This document shows, piece by piece, positions 9,396-20,423 of a stretch of 64,000 bases of DNA. Every line of letters begins with the position of its first letter. Within the stretch, counting starts at the first letter, position 1. Below the pieces are notes generated by a model. The model did not search any database and was not told the DNA's origin. It saw only the letters and a program-made list of their open reading frames with translations. Source of the DNA: Prunus persica (lineage: Eukaryota > Streptophyta > Magnoliopsida > Rosales > Rosaceae); assembly GCF_000346465.2 (NCBI RefSeq), contig NC_034009.1, positions 13,587,730-13,651,729 on the forward strand, in the 5' to 3' direction. The position numbers and the translations under genes were made by a program.

Positions 9396-9951
9396 TATTT
9401 ACCCCTGCATAATTGGATATTAATAGATGTATTTAATAGCCAACGGGTAACTGAGCATATAACTAAAAGTCTTCACACACTTTAATATGGAAATCAAAGT
9501 AAAACTCCACTGTTTAAAGCATATGGCATAAATAATTTTATGCACCAAAGATAGTATCAAGCAAGGAAAACTAGCTAGAAAAGTGTACTCTAAATGTTAG
9601 TTCAACAATGACCTTTGTAGAAATTAGAACCAGCAAGAATTTGAGATACTGGATATGAACCAATCACAAACTCACAAACGTAGATCCAACACTTGATAAA
9701 GAGAAAAAAGTAACAAAGCATTTAACCAATGATGCCAAATGTAGGGCATCTTTGTATCAGAGTCTCCCTTGCAAACATAAAATGCAATCATTCAAATGCA
9801 CCACTCCTAAACTCCATCTTGCAATCATTGGCTAACAGATAAGGATACGTCATCAGGTCAAGTGGCCATAAATCCAAAGGAAAACAGCATTGGTAGTTGG
9901 CTTAGTCTTCCTTGCTATGTGCAATTTCAAACATCTTAATTACTTCATGAT

Positions 9952-10123
9952 TCTTTTTTTTCTTTTTTTTGGCCAATTAAGAAAAGGGAGGGAGTATCTC
10001 ACACGCATGCACAGTGCAGTTAGGAAAGGAGAGGGCACACGCTCACAGTGCCATGAGGGATCGAACTGCATACAGCTAGACTGCATGCCAACAACTCTAC
10101 CATTAAGCTAAGACCCCATTGGC
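9952..10123 (-). mobile_element. tRNA-derived SINE with target duplication
   Basis: Read on the minus strand it starts with a tRNA-like head: box A TTAGCTTAATGGTAGAG (10096-10112) and box B GCAGTTCGATCCC (10057-10069). An unrelated body and an A-rich tail (9952-9970) follow. It is flanked by a 14-bp duplication matching at 13 positions, AATTACTTCATGAT (9938-9951) and AATTACTTAATGAT (10124-10137). Together these establish a retrotransposed SINE about 170 bp long. Confidence 0.8.
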
Positions 10124-10137
10124 AATTACTTAATGAT

Positions 10138-10455
10138 GTTTACCTTTGTCAATTAGTTGCAGATAACCCTGGTGTTAATTTGTCCCCATTCAATTTTTAT
10201 TAGTTCATTTTTCCTACACAAGGTCAGAAGATAGATGGAGAAATACAACGGTGGTGGAATTAATAACAGCACTCCTAATTATAAAAGCAGAGGTATTAGC
10301 AAAGATGGATTGTTGTCTTGCCATACATGCTGTCATAATGCACACACTGGCTGGATTCTTATTTCTTTTACAAGGCAGTGAAAGTTGACACACTTATTTT
10401 GCACTACCAGATGTTAAAAGTAGATGCAATTGCGAGAGAGTTTTGACAACACTTC
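10138..10455. other. Downstream flank of SBP1
   Basis: AT-rich. It should contain the 3' UTR and polyadenylation region of the selenium-binding protein gene. No separate gene seen. Confidence 0.4.
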
Positions 10456-13400
10456 TTAAACCCATATATCTGAAGTGCAGTCACCACCAGGGTATCTCAT
10501 TTCATGAGCCAGTGCAGGACCACCAGGTTCAGCTCCAAAGTCAACGAAAAAATTTGGGTTTACTGCAAGACCGCCATTCTCAGTATTAACATCAAGCTGT
10601 ATTATGTGAGATCCTTTCTCCAAAAGGTCCGGGTAAAACTGGCGATCCCATGTACTGAAGAGCGAATTGGTGATGTAAAGTCGCTTCCCGTCCAAGCTTA
10701 ACTGGATCATCTGTGGTCCACCTCTCAACTTCTTTCCCTGAATGGAAGACAAACTCTATCAATTTTACAAGGCAAGCTATACTGCAAGGATATATATATA
10801 CCGTTCGGTGGGCTGGATTATACGGCTTAATAGTTTGGTGGCCTAAAAACTACTTGGATTGGATTACATCTAATCCTACCAGTCCCACATGTATTAGGAT
10901 TATGAATCCCACCAAAAGGTTGAGATGCTGAATTGGATTATGTCTATTCTTGCTAGGCCACATAAAAACATATTTCAGTTAATCCAGCCCCTTAATTATG
11001 TGTAGTACCAAACACAACTGGATTAGTGTTATACTCCAATCCAATGTAATCCAATCCAATTCCAGTCACCAAACATGGAATATATATGCCTCATAATATC
11101 GGATCTTTTTTTTACTACAGTCACGAACTGAATGAGACATATACACGGGAAAAAGGTAGCACAAGAGATACTGCCTTTTCATGACAAGGTAGCACAAGAG
11201 ATGATGCTATAATAAAAGTAGACCAACCAACTTCTTAATCTGGAGCAATAAAGTCTAAATGATACTTTGGGGTACTAAATTGACACAGAAATAAATATCA
11301 TACAAACCTGGATCTCTGGAACATCAAATTGCCTTGTTGTACCATCTTCAGCCTCAGCCACAACTGGGCTTCCCTTTTGGATTAGCCCCCCAACCCATAT
11401 TTGGCCTGTCAGCTTAGGATTTTTAGGGTCCTCAATGTTATACTGTCTCACATCTCCATGAAGCCAGTTCACAAAGTATAGAAAACGATCATCAAGTGAG
11501 ATTAAAAAATCAGTTATAAGCCCAGGCATCTCTGGAAGAATCCAGTTCTGCACCTTCAATGACTTCACTGATATTGCAACCTGGCAAAGTAAATTAATTT
11601 ATTAGGTTTTCATGTCCACGTACTTTTACTTTCTTAATAAATAAACAAAAAAATAATAAGATCAAAGAGAAATGTAGAACTAAATGCACAGACATGAAAA
11701 TTGTAACAAATATGGAAATGCTTGTACAACAACAGGATTAGATATTGTGTGTGATACCTCATGGCTCCATGAGCCATCTTCTGTCTTGAAGAACCGAACT
11801 ATGTTACTTGTCAAGGCACAACCAACAAATCCAGTGTCCTTAGAAGGATCATGCAGGAACCTTATCTGCAAACAGTGGGATTGAGTTATAAGATAGAGGC
11901 AGAGTCACTCATAATGTCTTAATAGGAAAATAAAACTGTAAATTAATATGAGGTGCGTTGATTGAGTTTATATAACTCACCTCCAAGGGTAAGAGCCCTG
12001 TATTTCCAAGATCCAACGTTTGTTTCAATTCGCCTTCAGGCCAGCTGTAGACATGAAGATGCCTCCCATAGAGACCATCAGAGACATGCTGGGGGTTAAA
12101 ACCTTTTGTGAAAGCAGCAGGGGCACCCCATGATGTGCTTATCATTGTCTTGTGTCGCGGTTGGTACCAGAAATCATAGCCAAAAAGTGGACTGTGCCCT
12201 GGTTTCTCCCACCTGACAGATTTTAGGACAGCAAGAAGTTAGATGTGCTCATAATTGTGATAGATGTGCTAAGCATGATCAATCTCATGTTACATGTTGG
12301 TACTACTTTATATCGTAAAAATATCTACCTAATATTATGCAACATACATTATGTGTCTGTGTGTGGTGCAAAGATGACAATTTATTCAAAATCTACATAA
12401 ATGAGTTGAGTTTTACAACAGAAGATCTTACCTGCCCTTCACATTAAACTCAGAGTCAAGGAGAAGAAATCCACTTCCTGCAGCACTTCCATCTTTATCT
12501 CCCAGGCATGAAACCAATAAATCGCCAGAAGCAAGGCAATGGGATGTGTGTGGATATGCCAATCCAGTCTTCTGTATAATCTCTTCAGGTTCAACAACTT
12601 TATGCAAAGAGGGAGCCTTCGGATTTGTTTTTGTGTCTATCGCATATATACGACCAGATCTAAAAGATAGAATAGGCTTAATAAGAAGTATATAACGAAC
12701 AGCTGATTCTATGTATTTGATGGGCGGAAAAATATTTTTAAGCCTACACATAGGTAAATCATTGCAAGACCTCACTTGGCATCTTATGGAAAGGAGTTGA
12801 TAATGCTTAAGTGATATTTAAAGCATGTAGAGAACTTGGAGAATAGATTGACTGAGGGGAAAAGTAGACACCAAAATCTATTACTATAGCCCATAAAATC
12901 ACAATACTAGCATCTCCGTAAGAAGATACTGATATAAAATTTTCGGAGAACAGACTGACAACCCAGTCAGGCCAAAACAAAAAAAATGTTTGAAACTCTA
13001 GTTTTTCTCGCGTTAAATATAAACAAGGATGTCATTACTAGAAAATCTTATAAACGCTATGCAAATGTAAATCTTTTAAATGCTCTGGAAACGAAAATCT
13101 TATAAATGCTCTGTAAATGAAAGTTAAAATTTCCTATTCTACGAGAACAGTCAGCAGAAGACGACGAGTTCAATTGAACAGCTTACACTGCTTAATTTAC
13201 ATGTAATGTCTAAGTTCTTGACTCAAATTAAGAAAGGTAGCTTTGAAAAAAGATTACATGCCAACTTATATGTGCTCTCTCCTTCTACCAAAGTTGCACC
13301 ACATTCGCATACATCAGTCGTGCTTTAAAAAGACCATTTCAGAATCACAAGTATGGGACAGATTCTGAATTGCTACAGTCTACAAGCATCAAGAAATTCA

Positions 13401-14442
13401 AGCTTGAAAAGTTGATCTATGCAGATTCTTAAATCTCAGTTTTCGTTTGTCTCTGTCCTTAACAGTTGGCTGCCCAACCAAATGTTTCACTTGCCAGTTC
13501 ATAACAAAAGGACTGTCTTATCAAAATAACTCATTTCCGATTAAAAACAAAAAGTAAGAAATAAAAACCGGCGACATAAAACTTAATCTCTTACATTAAT
13601 CCAGGTAGGACCAAGAAACGACGTTGTGCAGATGGATCTCCATAGCAAGAGCTGCATGAGTTCCAGCCCGTATGATGCAGTTCATCACCAATATAAGGCA
13701 CAGGCAGCCTGTGGATGACTTTCGAATAAGTAGGAGAACTTGGATCTACGTCGACTGTGGCGAGATAATCAGGCTTCTGTATTCCTGTTCCTGTTATATT
13801 TTCATTTTGAAGAATTAACATCATATTCACAACTTCATGTCAAATGTAGGGGAAAAAAAAGAAAAGTCCATATAATCTCCATAAGCAATAATTTAAAGAA
13901 AGAACAAATCAAGGAGATAAATTCATATAAACAAAAACACACACAAGCAAAAGGTTCAATTCTCTCCTCTCAAACCATTTGTAAAAGATAACAAAGCAAT
14001 TCTTCTACCATCAAACACTTAAAAAGGCCATTGAACCCAATTTCACCTTGACAAATTGACTGTCTCTTACCCTATACCTCTTTAAATTTCAAATCTTTTA
14101 TTGTATTAGGCTAATCAAAAACTAGATCATCAAGATGGGTTTTCTTTGCACCTTCTAATTCAGGCTTGTACCAAGAAAATCATCCCAAGCACAGAAAACA
14201 AATTGAAAAACCAAGAAACTCAGACATAACCAAGAAGAACAAAAGCTCAAATCTTCATGATGAGACCAAAAGTGGAATTGGGTACCTGAGTAAACGGCAG
14301 TGACATAGATGAGAGCCTCTTTTGGACCAGACATGGCGTCCAGTGGGGTGGCGTACCCTGGCCCAGTTTTGCAGCATGCTGCTTCATTGCCCTGCCTCTT
14401 CCCTACTGTCCCATGTTGCGGAACCGCCACATCTGTAGCCAT
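10456..14442 (-). CDS. SBP1: Selenium-binding protein 1 / methanethiol oxidase, 7 exons
   Basis: By my model the coding exons are 14286-14442, 13595-13790, 12432-12659, 11981-12212, 11758-11865, 11308-11580 and 10456-10737. All introns are GT-AG and the frame joins to 491 aa, against about 490 in Arabidopsis SBP1. Recognisable stretches in order: [13 protein letters not shown] near the N-terminus, [35 protein letters not shown] across an exon join, [21 protein letters not shown], and [14 protein letters not shown] at the C-terminus. The family folds as a beta-propeller and is cytosolic. The human homologue oxidises methanethiol, and the plant proteins are linked to cadmium and selenium tolerance. 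The gene appears intact. Intron 6 carries a MITE, and two G-boxes lie upstream. Confidence 0.95.
10800..11085. mobile_element. MITE in SBP1 intron 6
   Basis: The left end CCGTTCGGTGGGCTGGATTA pairs as an imperfect terminal inverted repeat with the right end (reverse complement CCATGTTTGGTGACTGGA). Short TATATA-like sequence flanks both ends. The interior is full of TCCAATCC/GGATTGGA motifs. It lies wholly inside the last intron (10738-11307), so the transcript probably tolerates it. The superfamily is not assigned. Confidence 0.55.
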
Positions 14443-14559
14443 CTCTTTCTCCTATATCTACTCTCTTTCTAAAAGGCTGTGATAAGATGAAGAAAGAAGA
14501 AGATGATGAAAATTAAGAAAAAGAAGAACGGAAAAGGGGCTCTTTCCACTCGCACACAA

Positions 14560-14565
14560 CACGTG
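14560..14565. promoter_or_regulatory. G-box CACGTG upstream of SBP1
   Basis: Palindromic CACGTG about 120 bp upstream of the SBP1 start codon, a candidate site for bZIP or bHLH factors. A second copy (14769-14774, inside CCACGTGTC) lies about 330 bp upstream and matches an ABRE core. Function is inferred from sequence alone. Confidence 0.4.
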
Positions 14566-14768
14566 AAGAAGCGAAGAAGCAGAGGGATGGACAACAAATA
14601 CATAAAGATGACGTAGCAGGTCCCTATAAATCGTTTTTGTCTGTATTTGGTCAACGTTTTTGTCTTCATTCGCATGTGTCCAGGGGGGATGTATCGGGTA
14701 TTTCGCTGTTTAGGTTTGGAAAGTCTAAATGCATTTTACTGTGTTCAATCGTACGGCTGAAACTACAC

Positions 14769-14774
14769 CACGTG
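14769..14774. promoter_or_regulatory. Second G-box/ABRE-like CACGTG upstream of SBP1
   Basis: CCACGTGTC fits the abscisic-acid response element consensus. Paired with the G-box at 14560 it could confer stress responsiveness, but this is inference. Confidence 0.35.
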
Positions 14775-14779
14775 TCATC

Positions 14780-15644
14780 ATAAAAGTAGATGAAGCCTCT
14801 TGCTTTTGATGACAATCATGCGAGTGATCGAAGTGTGTGAACTAGGAGCGGAGTGGCCGAGGCAAAGACTTTGGTTACAGAGATTTCTCCTTATAAGTAA
14901 ATTTAAGTTTTAGTTTAAAAAAAAAAAAAAAAAAAAAATTTCTCAACTTTCAAATAAAAAAGATACAAATATAAAGAATTTCTTAAAAAATTTAAAAATA
15001 AATAAAAGTCCATTTTAACTTGTTTTAAAAATATTTCTCTCTTCTTTAGTCTTTTTCAAAATGTCATTTTTAATCTCTTTGGCCTTTTCTTAAATTGACT
15101 TTGTTTGGATAAGGTCTGTGATTCGATTGGTTAGGGCTTTTGGGCTTCTAGTGATTTTTCTTGTTGGAATCTTGACCGAATTACATAAAAGATAAGAACG
15201 AAGATGGCATTGGCTTAGAAAATTAGTTTGAGGAATTTTAGAGCCATGACTATTCTAATTTATTAAGCACCAGATAACCACAGATCTGAAAATGCTTGGT
15301 GGAAGATCTTTGTCCAAATAAAAGCACATGTAGTAATCTCAGAGTTGAGTTAATCAATGATTGCAAGGGGTTTTTTTTTTCTTTTTTATAATTAATGTGG
15401 TTGGAGGGTTTTGAACTTCATACCTCTTCAAACATCAAAAAGAGAAATACCACTTGATCAAGAGCTAGTTGCTCAATGAATTTTGTGTGAGTTTGAATAA
15501 GCTAATTTATTTACTCATTTAATTTCTTTGTTATGTATCAACTACTTTTATAACTTTACCAACTAGTAATTTATCTAGTCAAGATGCTAATTATAGAACA
15601 TTGGGAAAACCATTCAACATACATTAGAAAGGTTAAACCCCTAA
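14780..15644. other. Intergenic region with A-tracts and a SINE-like relic
   Basis: A GTGGCCGAGGC segment near 14850, reminiscent of a tRNA-Ser head, is followed by a run of about 22 A at 14917-14938. At 15369-15480, minus strand, a tRNA-like head (AAGTGGTATT, then AGTTCAAAACCC) with a T-tract on the plus strand looks like a SINE relic. No gene seen. Confidence 0.35.
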
Positions 15645-16125
15645 GTCCCGTTTGGTTCACGGAATGGATTTGAGGGGAAATCATTTCCCATATCATTTCC
15701 CAAAGAATGGGAATGAAAGATTCTTTTTCCATGTTTGGTAATGTCGAGAAAGTAACCATGAGATGTTACTTTGTTTCCTTTCCCATGTTTGTTTTGAGTA
15801 GGAATGGAAAACAAAGTTTGTATAATTTTTCAATTATACACATATTAAATCAAATAAAAAAAAGAATGCATTTAATGATACGTTGTAATTATAAATTGTT
15901 CATAGGGACAAAATAGTCATGAAAATTGTGCATTGAATGTTGGGTCATTTTCCCAAACTTTCCCATGATGAGGGAAAACAAAACCCAAGTTAAGAGGAGG
16001 CTTCATTTTCCCTTCTACTTTCCCATGTGCCGGGCAACCATTTCCCATGTCTGGACTTACCAAACATGGAAAAGCAATTGAATTCCCATTCCCAAGCCTC
16101 CTTTCCCATGAACCAAACAGGGCCC
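15645..16125. mobile_element. MITE with GTTTGGTTCA terminal inverted repeats
   Basis: The left end GTCCCGTTTGGTTCACGG pairs with the right end (reverse complement GGGCCCTGTTTGGTTCATGG). The interior contains repeated TTTCCCAT/ATGGGAAA motifs. Flanking trinucleotides are TAA and TAG, close to the TWA duplication of PIF/Harbinger elements but not identical. It has no coding capacity and is about 480 bp long. Confidence 0.65.
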
Positions 16126-16138
16126 TAGTGCACACGTT

Positions 16139-16562
16139 GTTTAAGCATCTACAAATACAATCATGTTCACTATTTTTTAGTTAAAATTTAGCTAAAAACA
16201 CACAAAAACTATTTTAGGAGCTCTCTATAAAATTTGAACTCCAATCATACTCCCTAGTTTAGAGAATCATAAATACTATAATTATTTTTTAATTCAATAT
16301 AATTAGTCCATCTCTATACAAAATAATATAAAAAAATAGTTTGCATTAATTAAAAGTTTAAAATATGCATAAAACAAAACAACATTAAATTATAGAGAGC
16401 CACTAAGAGTCATTTCTCTCTCCTCAAATTTAGTAGCTCCTCGAGGTCTCCTTATTTTAGAAGGTGGATATGGAGCATGGTTGGAGTTGTATTTTTCCAA
16501 TTCCTCCCTCAAATTTGTATAAAGATGTGGTTTAGGGAATCCATTGTGGATGCTCTTAGAAA
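16139..16562. mobile_element. Probable second MITE adjoining the 3' end of the DYW gene
   Basis: The left end TTTAAGCATCTACAAATAC and the right end (reverse complement TCTAAGAGCATCCACAATGG) form a weak terminal inverted repeat. Matching interior pieces appear near both ends (AGCTCTCTATAAAATTTGAACTCC, and ATTATAGAGAGCCACTAAG). Its right end lies only about 50 bp from the stop codon at 16609, so it may supply the 3' UTR. Confidence 0.45.
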
Positions 16563-16608
16563 CTGATGAAGAACTTGTAAAGGGAAGGCATACCAAAAAA
16601 ATATAGTT

Positions 16609-18441
16609 TTACCAAAAGTCATTGCATGAACATTCCCCGCTAGAAAAATGGTGGTATCTAGTGGCATCTCGAACAACAATGTCCCTCTTCACAATGCTGC
16701 TTATGAATTTCAGTACAGTATGACAATCTCCACAGACACGAAGATTTTTCACTATCCGGATAACTGTCCCCGGAACAGCCTTAAGCAGCCCATAAGCCAC
16801 TGCCAACCTCTCACTATGCCAAAATAACTGCCTTTCCTTCTCTTGGTGCTCCATGTCATGTAAAACAAAGCTACTATCAGGAACATAGCCTCTTCTCCTC
16901 ATCTCTGCATCTAACTCCTTAAGCAAACTGAACATCTCATCCTTCATAGGATGAGATGTCTCTCCAGCATAAAACACTTGGGTTTCCTTTCCAATGTCAA
17001 TGCAACTATAACCAGGCTTCTTCTTAACTTCTCTAGCTGCCATCAACTTTCTCACCTCTGCTACATTTTCCCACATACGGGCACCGGCATAGACATTAGA
17101 CAATAGTATATAAGTTGCAGGGTCTTCTGGTTTTAGGCTTAAAAGATGATCAGCAACCCTGATTCCCATTTGGGTATTCCCATGATGCTTGCAAGCACTT
17201 AATAAAGCTGCCCAAGTGGGTTCATCCGGGTCAAAGGGCATTGAATCAATGACATTTGAAGCTTCACCAAGGTGTCCAGACCGACTAAGAAGATCCAAAA
17301 AGCATGTGTAGTGCTGCAGAGAGGGGCTAATTCCATAATCCTCAATCATGGACCTGAAAAGAGCACGTCCTTTGCTAACTAAACCAACATGGCTACATGC
17401 ATAAATCAATCCAACAAAGGTAACTTCATTTGGCTTTATTCCAACTGCAACCATTTCATCATATAAACTCAATGCTTTCTCAGCTTGCCCATGCTGAGCC
17501 GCCCCAACAATTATAGAAGTCCAAGAAACTACATCTCTTCGATGCATTCGACCAAAAATATCCTTAGCAGCTAAAATGTCACTGCATTTCGCATACATAT
17601 CAACTAGTGCATTACTGATAAACAAGCAAGACTCATAGCCAAGACGTATAACTAGACTGTGAACCTGCTTTCCAAGCTCCAATACTGCCAAATTAGCACA
17701 AGCTCCAACAATGCTGGAGAGAACTAATGGGTCTACTATATGAACTCCCTCTCTTCTCATTTCAATAAACAAATAAAATGCATCAACACTATGTCCACTT
17801 TGTACCAACCCAGATATCAACGCAGTCCAAGAAAACAAGTTCTTAATCGGTAAACTCTCAAACATTTCAAAAGCATCTGATTTCCTTCCACTTCTGGCAT
17901 ACCCTGAAATCATAGCAGTCCAAGAAATCACACTTTTGGACAAAATTGAATCAAAAGCTGCACGAGCATTATCAGGTAATCCACATTTCGCATACATATC
18001 AACCAGAGACGACTTAACGACATCATCATCACAAAATGGGGACAAAAAAAAGTGGGCATGCACTTGCTTGCCTTGTCTAACAGCCCCTAAGCTAGAGCAG
18101 GCCTTGACAACGCTGGCAAACACAAAATGGTCCGGCTGCAAACCATCAGACTCAAACATAGCGGGGAACATGGAGAGAGTTCGGTGGGGCATGTTGGCTT
18201 GGTTGTGGGCAGTGAGAATTGAAGCCCACGAGACATGGTCTCGATGAGGCATTTCACCGAACAGGTGGAGCGCGTCTTCGACTAGACCGCATTTGCCGTA
18301 CGTATCCAAGAGGGTGTTGGGTAGAGGAACGCATAGATGCAGGGCTGTTTTGATGAGTTGAGCGTGGAGTCTTTTGGCGGTAGAAGGCGTCCGGCGTCTG
18401 GCACAGAGTTGCAGTTGGTGTAGAAAGTGAGACGCTGGCAT
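16609..18441 (-). CDS. PLS-class DYW pentatricopeptide repeat protein, RNA-editing factor
   Basis: Intronless 610-aa protein with PLS-type PPR repeats (NTLLDTYGKCG, SSLVDMYAKCG, ISWTAMISGYARSG, NALVDMYAKCS, VSWTSIIVGAAQHG), E-type motifs, then a DYW deaminase-like domain. The domain has the zinc-binding HSE (542-544), CGDCH (570-574) and C-terminal CSCNDFW. The last tripeptide is DFW instead of DYW. The sequence resembles, motif by motif, what I recall of Arabidopsis At4g14050, reported as mitochondrial editing factor MEF35; orthology is inference. DYW proteins bind specific organelle transcripts and direct C-to-U editing. The start MPASHFLHQLQLCARRRT matches where that relative begins. It appears intact. 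Confidence 0.93.
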   Translation of the reverse strand: MPASHFLHQLQLCARRRTPSTAKRLHAQLIKTALHLCVPLPNTLLDTYGKCGLVEDALHLFGEMPHRDHVSWASILTAHNQANMPHRTLSMFPAMFESDGLQPDHFVFASVVKACSSLGAVRQGKQVHAHFFLSPFCDDDVVKSSLVDMYAKCGLPDNARAAFDSILSKSVISWTAMISGYARSGRKSDAFEMFESLPIKNLFSWTALISGLVQSGHSVDAFYLFIEMRREGVHIVDPLVLSSIVGACANLAVLELGKQVHSLVIRLGYESCLFISNALVDMYAKCSDILAAKDIFGRMHRRDVVSWTSIIVGAAQHGQAEKALSLYDEMVAVGIKPNEVTFVGLIYACSHVGLVSKGRALFRSMIEDYGISPSLQHYTCFLDLLSRSGHLGEASNVIDSMPFDPDEPTWAALLSACKHHGNTQMGIRVADHLLSLKPEDPATYILLSNVYAGARMWENVAEVRKLMAAREVKKKPGYSCIDIGKETQVFYAGETSHPMKDEMFSLLKELDAEMRRRGYVPDSSFVLHDMEHQEKERQLFWHSERLAVAYGLLKAVPGTVIRIVKNLRVCGDCHTVLKFISSIVKRDIVVRDATRYHHFSSGECSCNDFW

Positions 18442-18861
18442 TCATGACCTTCACTGTATAAAAGCCCACCCGCTGGTCAGCCTTTTATTGCCAAAGTTAT
18501 CTATCACAAGTACAAGGGCTAAGCGTTCTTACTTTTCCCTCTTCTTCTACCTATGTCGTTTAAATATTTATTTTATTTTTTTTACGGTTTTGTGGTGCAC
18601 TTGTATTTCTTAGATCCCACTTTTTTCTTCGGGCCGTCTTTATTTTGTAAAAGTTTTATTTGTTTTTTGATACAAAGTTTAAATTATTCTAAATTAAATT
18701 TACTGGAAGGGAGACTCAAACTTGAGCGTAAGAGGATGTGCTCACTTTCCTAGCCAACTAACCTAACTCACATATGCTAACACTTGTATGATTATATGTT
18801 GTATTATATACATTTATGATTATTATATGATTTAATGGAAGCAAAAAATTTAATTAAAAAA
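18442..18861. other. Upstream flank of the DYW gene
   Basis: T-rich promoter region. At 18680-18780, minus strand, GGTTAGTTGGCTAGG followed by CAAGTTTGAGTCTCCC resembles the box A and box B of a tRNA-derived SINE, probably a relic. Confidence 0.35.
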
Positions 18862-19050
18862 GGGATAGTTACATTTTTAGTCACTAGAGTTAGGGTTGAA
18901 TTTAATTTTGATCATCGAAATTTCAGATTTTCAATTTTTGTCACCATATTTGCAATTGTTAGCAAATCAGGTCAAATATTTTAATTCTGTCAGTTTTATT
19001 TTTTACTTTTTTTTAATATTTAAATTAAAACTAAATAATTTTTTTTTTTA

Positions 19051-19104
<54 letters not shown>

Positions 19105-19779
19105 TAAGGCATCCTAACCTTTGAATCAAATTGGTTACCATGATTCAACGATTAAGAGATATGACGTCACCTAAGAGTCATATATAAGGCCCTCACTATA
19201 GAATGACTCTAAGTATGCTAGCAAAAAAAAAAGCATTTTATGTGTGAAACTAATGCTTTTTTGGCTTTCCTTTTGAACCTTTTTTGGGCCTTTTCCTTTA
19301 TCTTTCAAATAAATGGTCCTTTTTTACTTAAACTAACCCACTTATCACCTAAGTGTGAAACTTTTTCTTCAAAATGAGGTAAGTGTTAAAGGCCTCATTT
19401 TTCATTTTTGTCGAAGGCCTCCAAAATCAATGGACCGGCTTTACCCAGAAGCCTTCTCTCTCCTCTGTCTCTTCCCACCTCCCCCACCTCCTCACAGCCA
19501 TCACTGCCCACCCCACCACCTCCCATTTCCCAGCTCCTCACAAAGGAGTGTCTTCCACAATCAAAACCAGGATAGAGAATTGCAGAAGTATTAGGGTGTG
19601 TCATGGCAAATACGGAAGGAAAAAATGCAAAATAAATAAGGAAGGAAAAAAAAAAAAACTAGCCAAAGAGAGAGAGGGGTGGGTTATGGGTTGCGTTGGA
19701 GTGGGATGAGGAGGGTAGGTGGTTGTGGGTTTTGGGTTCGAACAAACCCAGTCGAAGAGAGAGAGGGGGGAAGCGACAT

Positions 19780-19812
<33 letters not shown>

Positions 19813-20015
19813 GAGGGGATGGGCACATAGGTTTTTGTTCTTTTTTAATTAATTTTTTTATAATCTGAATTTTTTTTTAAATATGAAATTGAATTGAAAC
19901 ATTTGACATGATTGCTAACAGCTGCAAATACGGTGACCAAAATCGAAAAATTGAAATTTTTGTGACCAAAATTAAATTCGACCCTAACCCCAATGACCAA
20001 ATATGTAATTACCCC
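18862..20015. mobile_element. Mutator-like element with about 125-bp TIRs
   Basis: The first ~125 bp (GGGATAGTTACATTTTTAG...) pair as an imperfect inverted repeat with the last ~125 bp (reverse complement GGGGTAATTACATATTTGG...). Both contain TTAGGGT[T/C]GAATTTAATTTTG and GTCACC[A/G]TATTTGCA. It is flanked by a 9-bp direct repeat with one mismatch, ATTAAAAAA (18853-18861) and ATGAAAAAA (20016-20024), the duplication length of MULEs. The interior has a (CT)n tract near the left arm (about 19055-19086), a (GA)n tract near the right arm (about 19789-19812), and a GC-richer core (about 19400-19620) that may be captured sequence. No transposase. Confidence 0.75.
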
Positions 20016-20136
20016 ATGAAAAAAATTATTGAGGCACATAATGTTTGAGCAAATTTCCGTCGCGTGTAGATTCTTTGCCCTTTGAGCTTCCTTCTCTCTC
20101 TTCTTCCTTGATCCTTACGAAAAAAGTTGGAGTAAA

Positions 20137-20423
20137 TAGACCATATTCGAGTGGTGTTGGCCAAAGGCCCTCCGATACCTAACTTAGTTATATATTCTTG
20201 AGAAAGATTATGAGATAACAGAAAAGATGGAGGTCTTCTCTCAAGGGAAGAGCCGGGTGACCAGAATCTTGTGTGTGGGTGGCCGGAGTCGTGAGGGAGA
20301 GAGAGCCAAGAATGGCTTGAGAGAAAGAGAGCTTTGGTTAGGGTTTATAATTACCTCTTGTGTGTTGTGTAGCCATGTATTTATAGACACCTTGTATACT
20401 AGGGTTTGAAGAATAATCCTTAT
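20137..20423 (-). mobile_element. Part of an older LTR, interrupted by the gypsy element
   Basis: On the minus strand this reads like a retrotransposon promoter and R/U5 region: GTCTATAAATACATGG, then AATTATAAACCCTAACC, a CT-rich leader and GGAGGGCCTTTGGCC. It appears to continue on the far side of the gypsy element (34864 to about 35125), joined by an 11- to 12-bp inverted repeat (AAGAATAATCC / GGATTATTCTT) across the insertion point. No matching second LTR or coding region is visible, so it may be a solo LTR. Ends are approximate. Confidence 0.4.

Noticed and set aside
10050..10123. Possible tRNA gene on the minus strand
   Set aside because: It is the head of a SINE with tail and target duplication; acceptor and anticodon stems do not pair properly.
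19383..19709. Independent host gene within the Mutator-like element
   Set aside because: The frame lies inside the TIRs, ends in low-complexity lysine-rich sequence and has no recognisable domain; kept only as a possible captured fragment.
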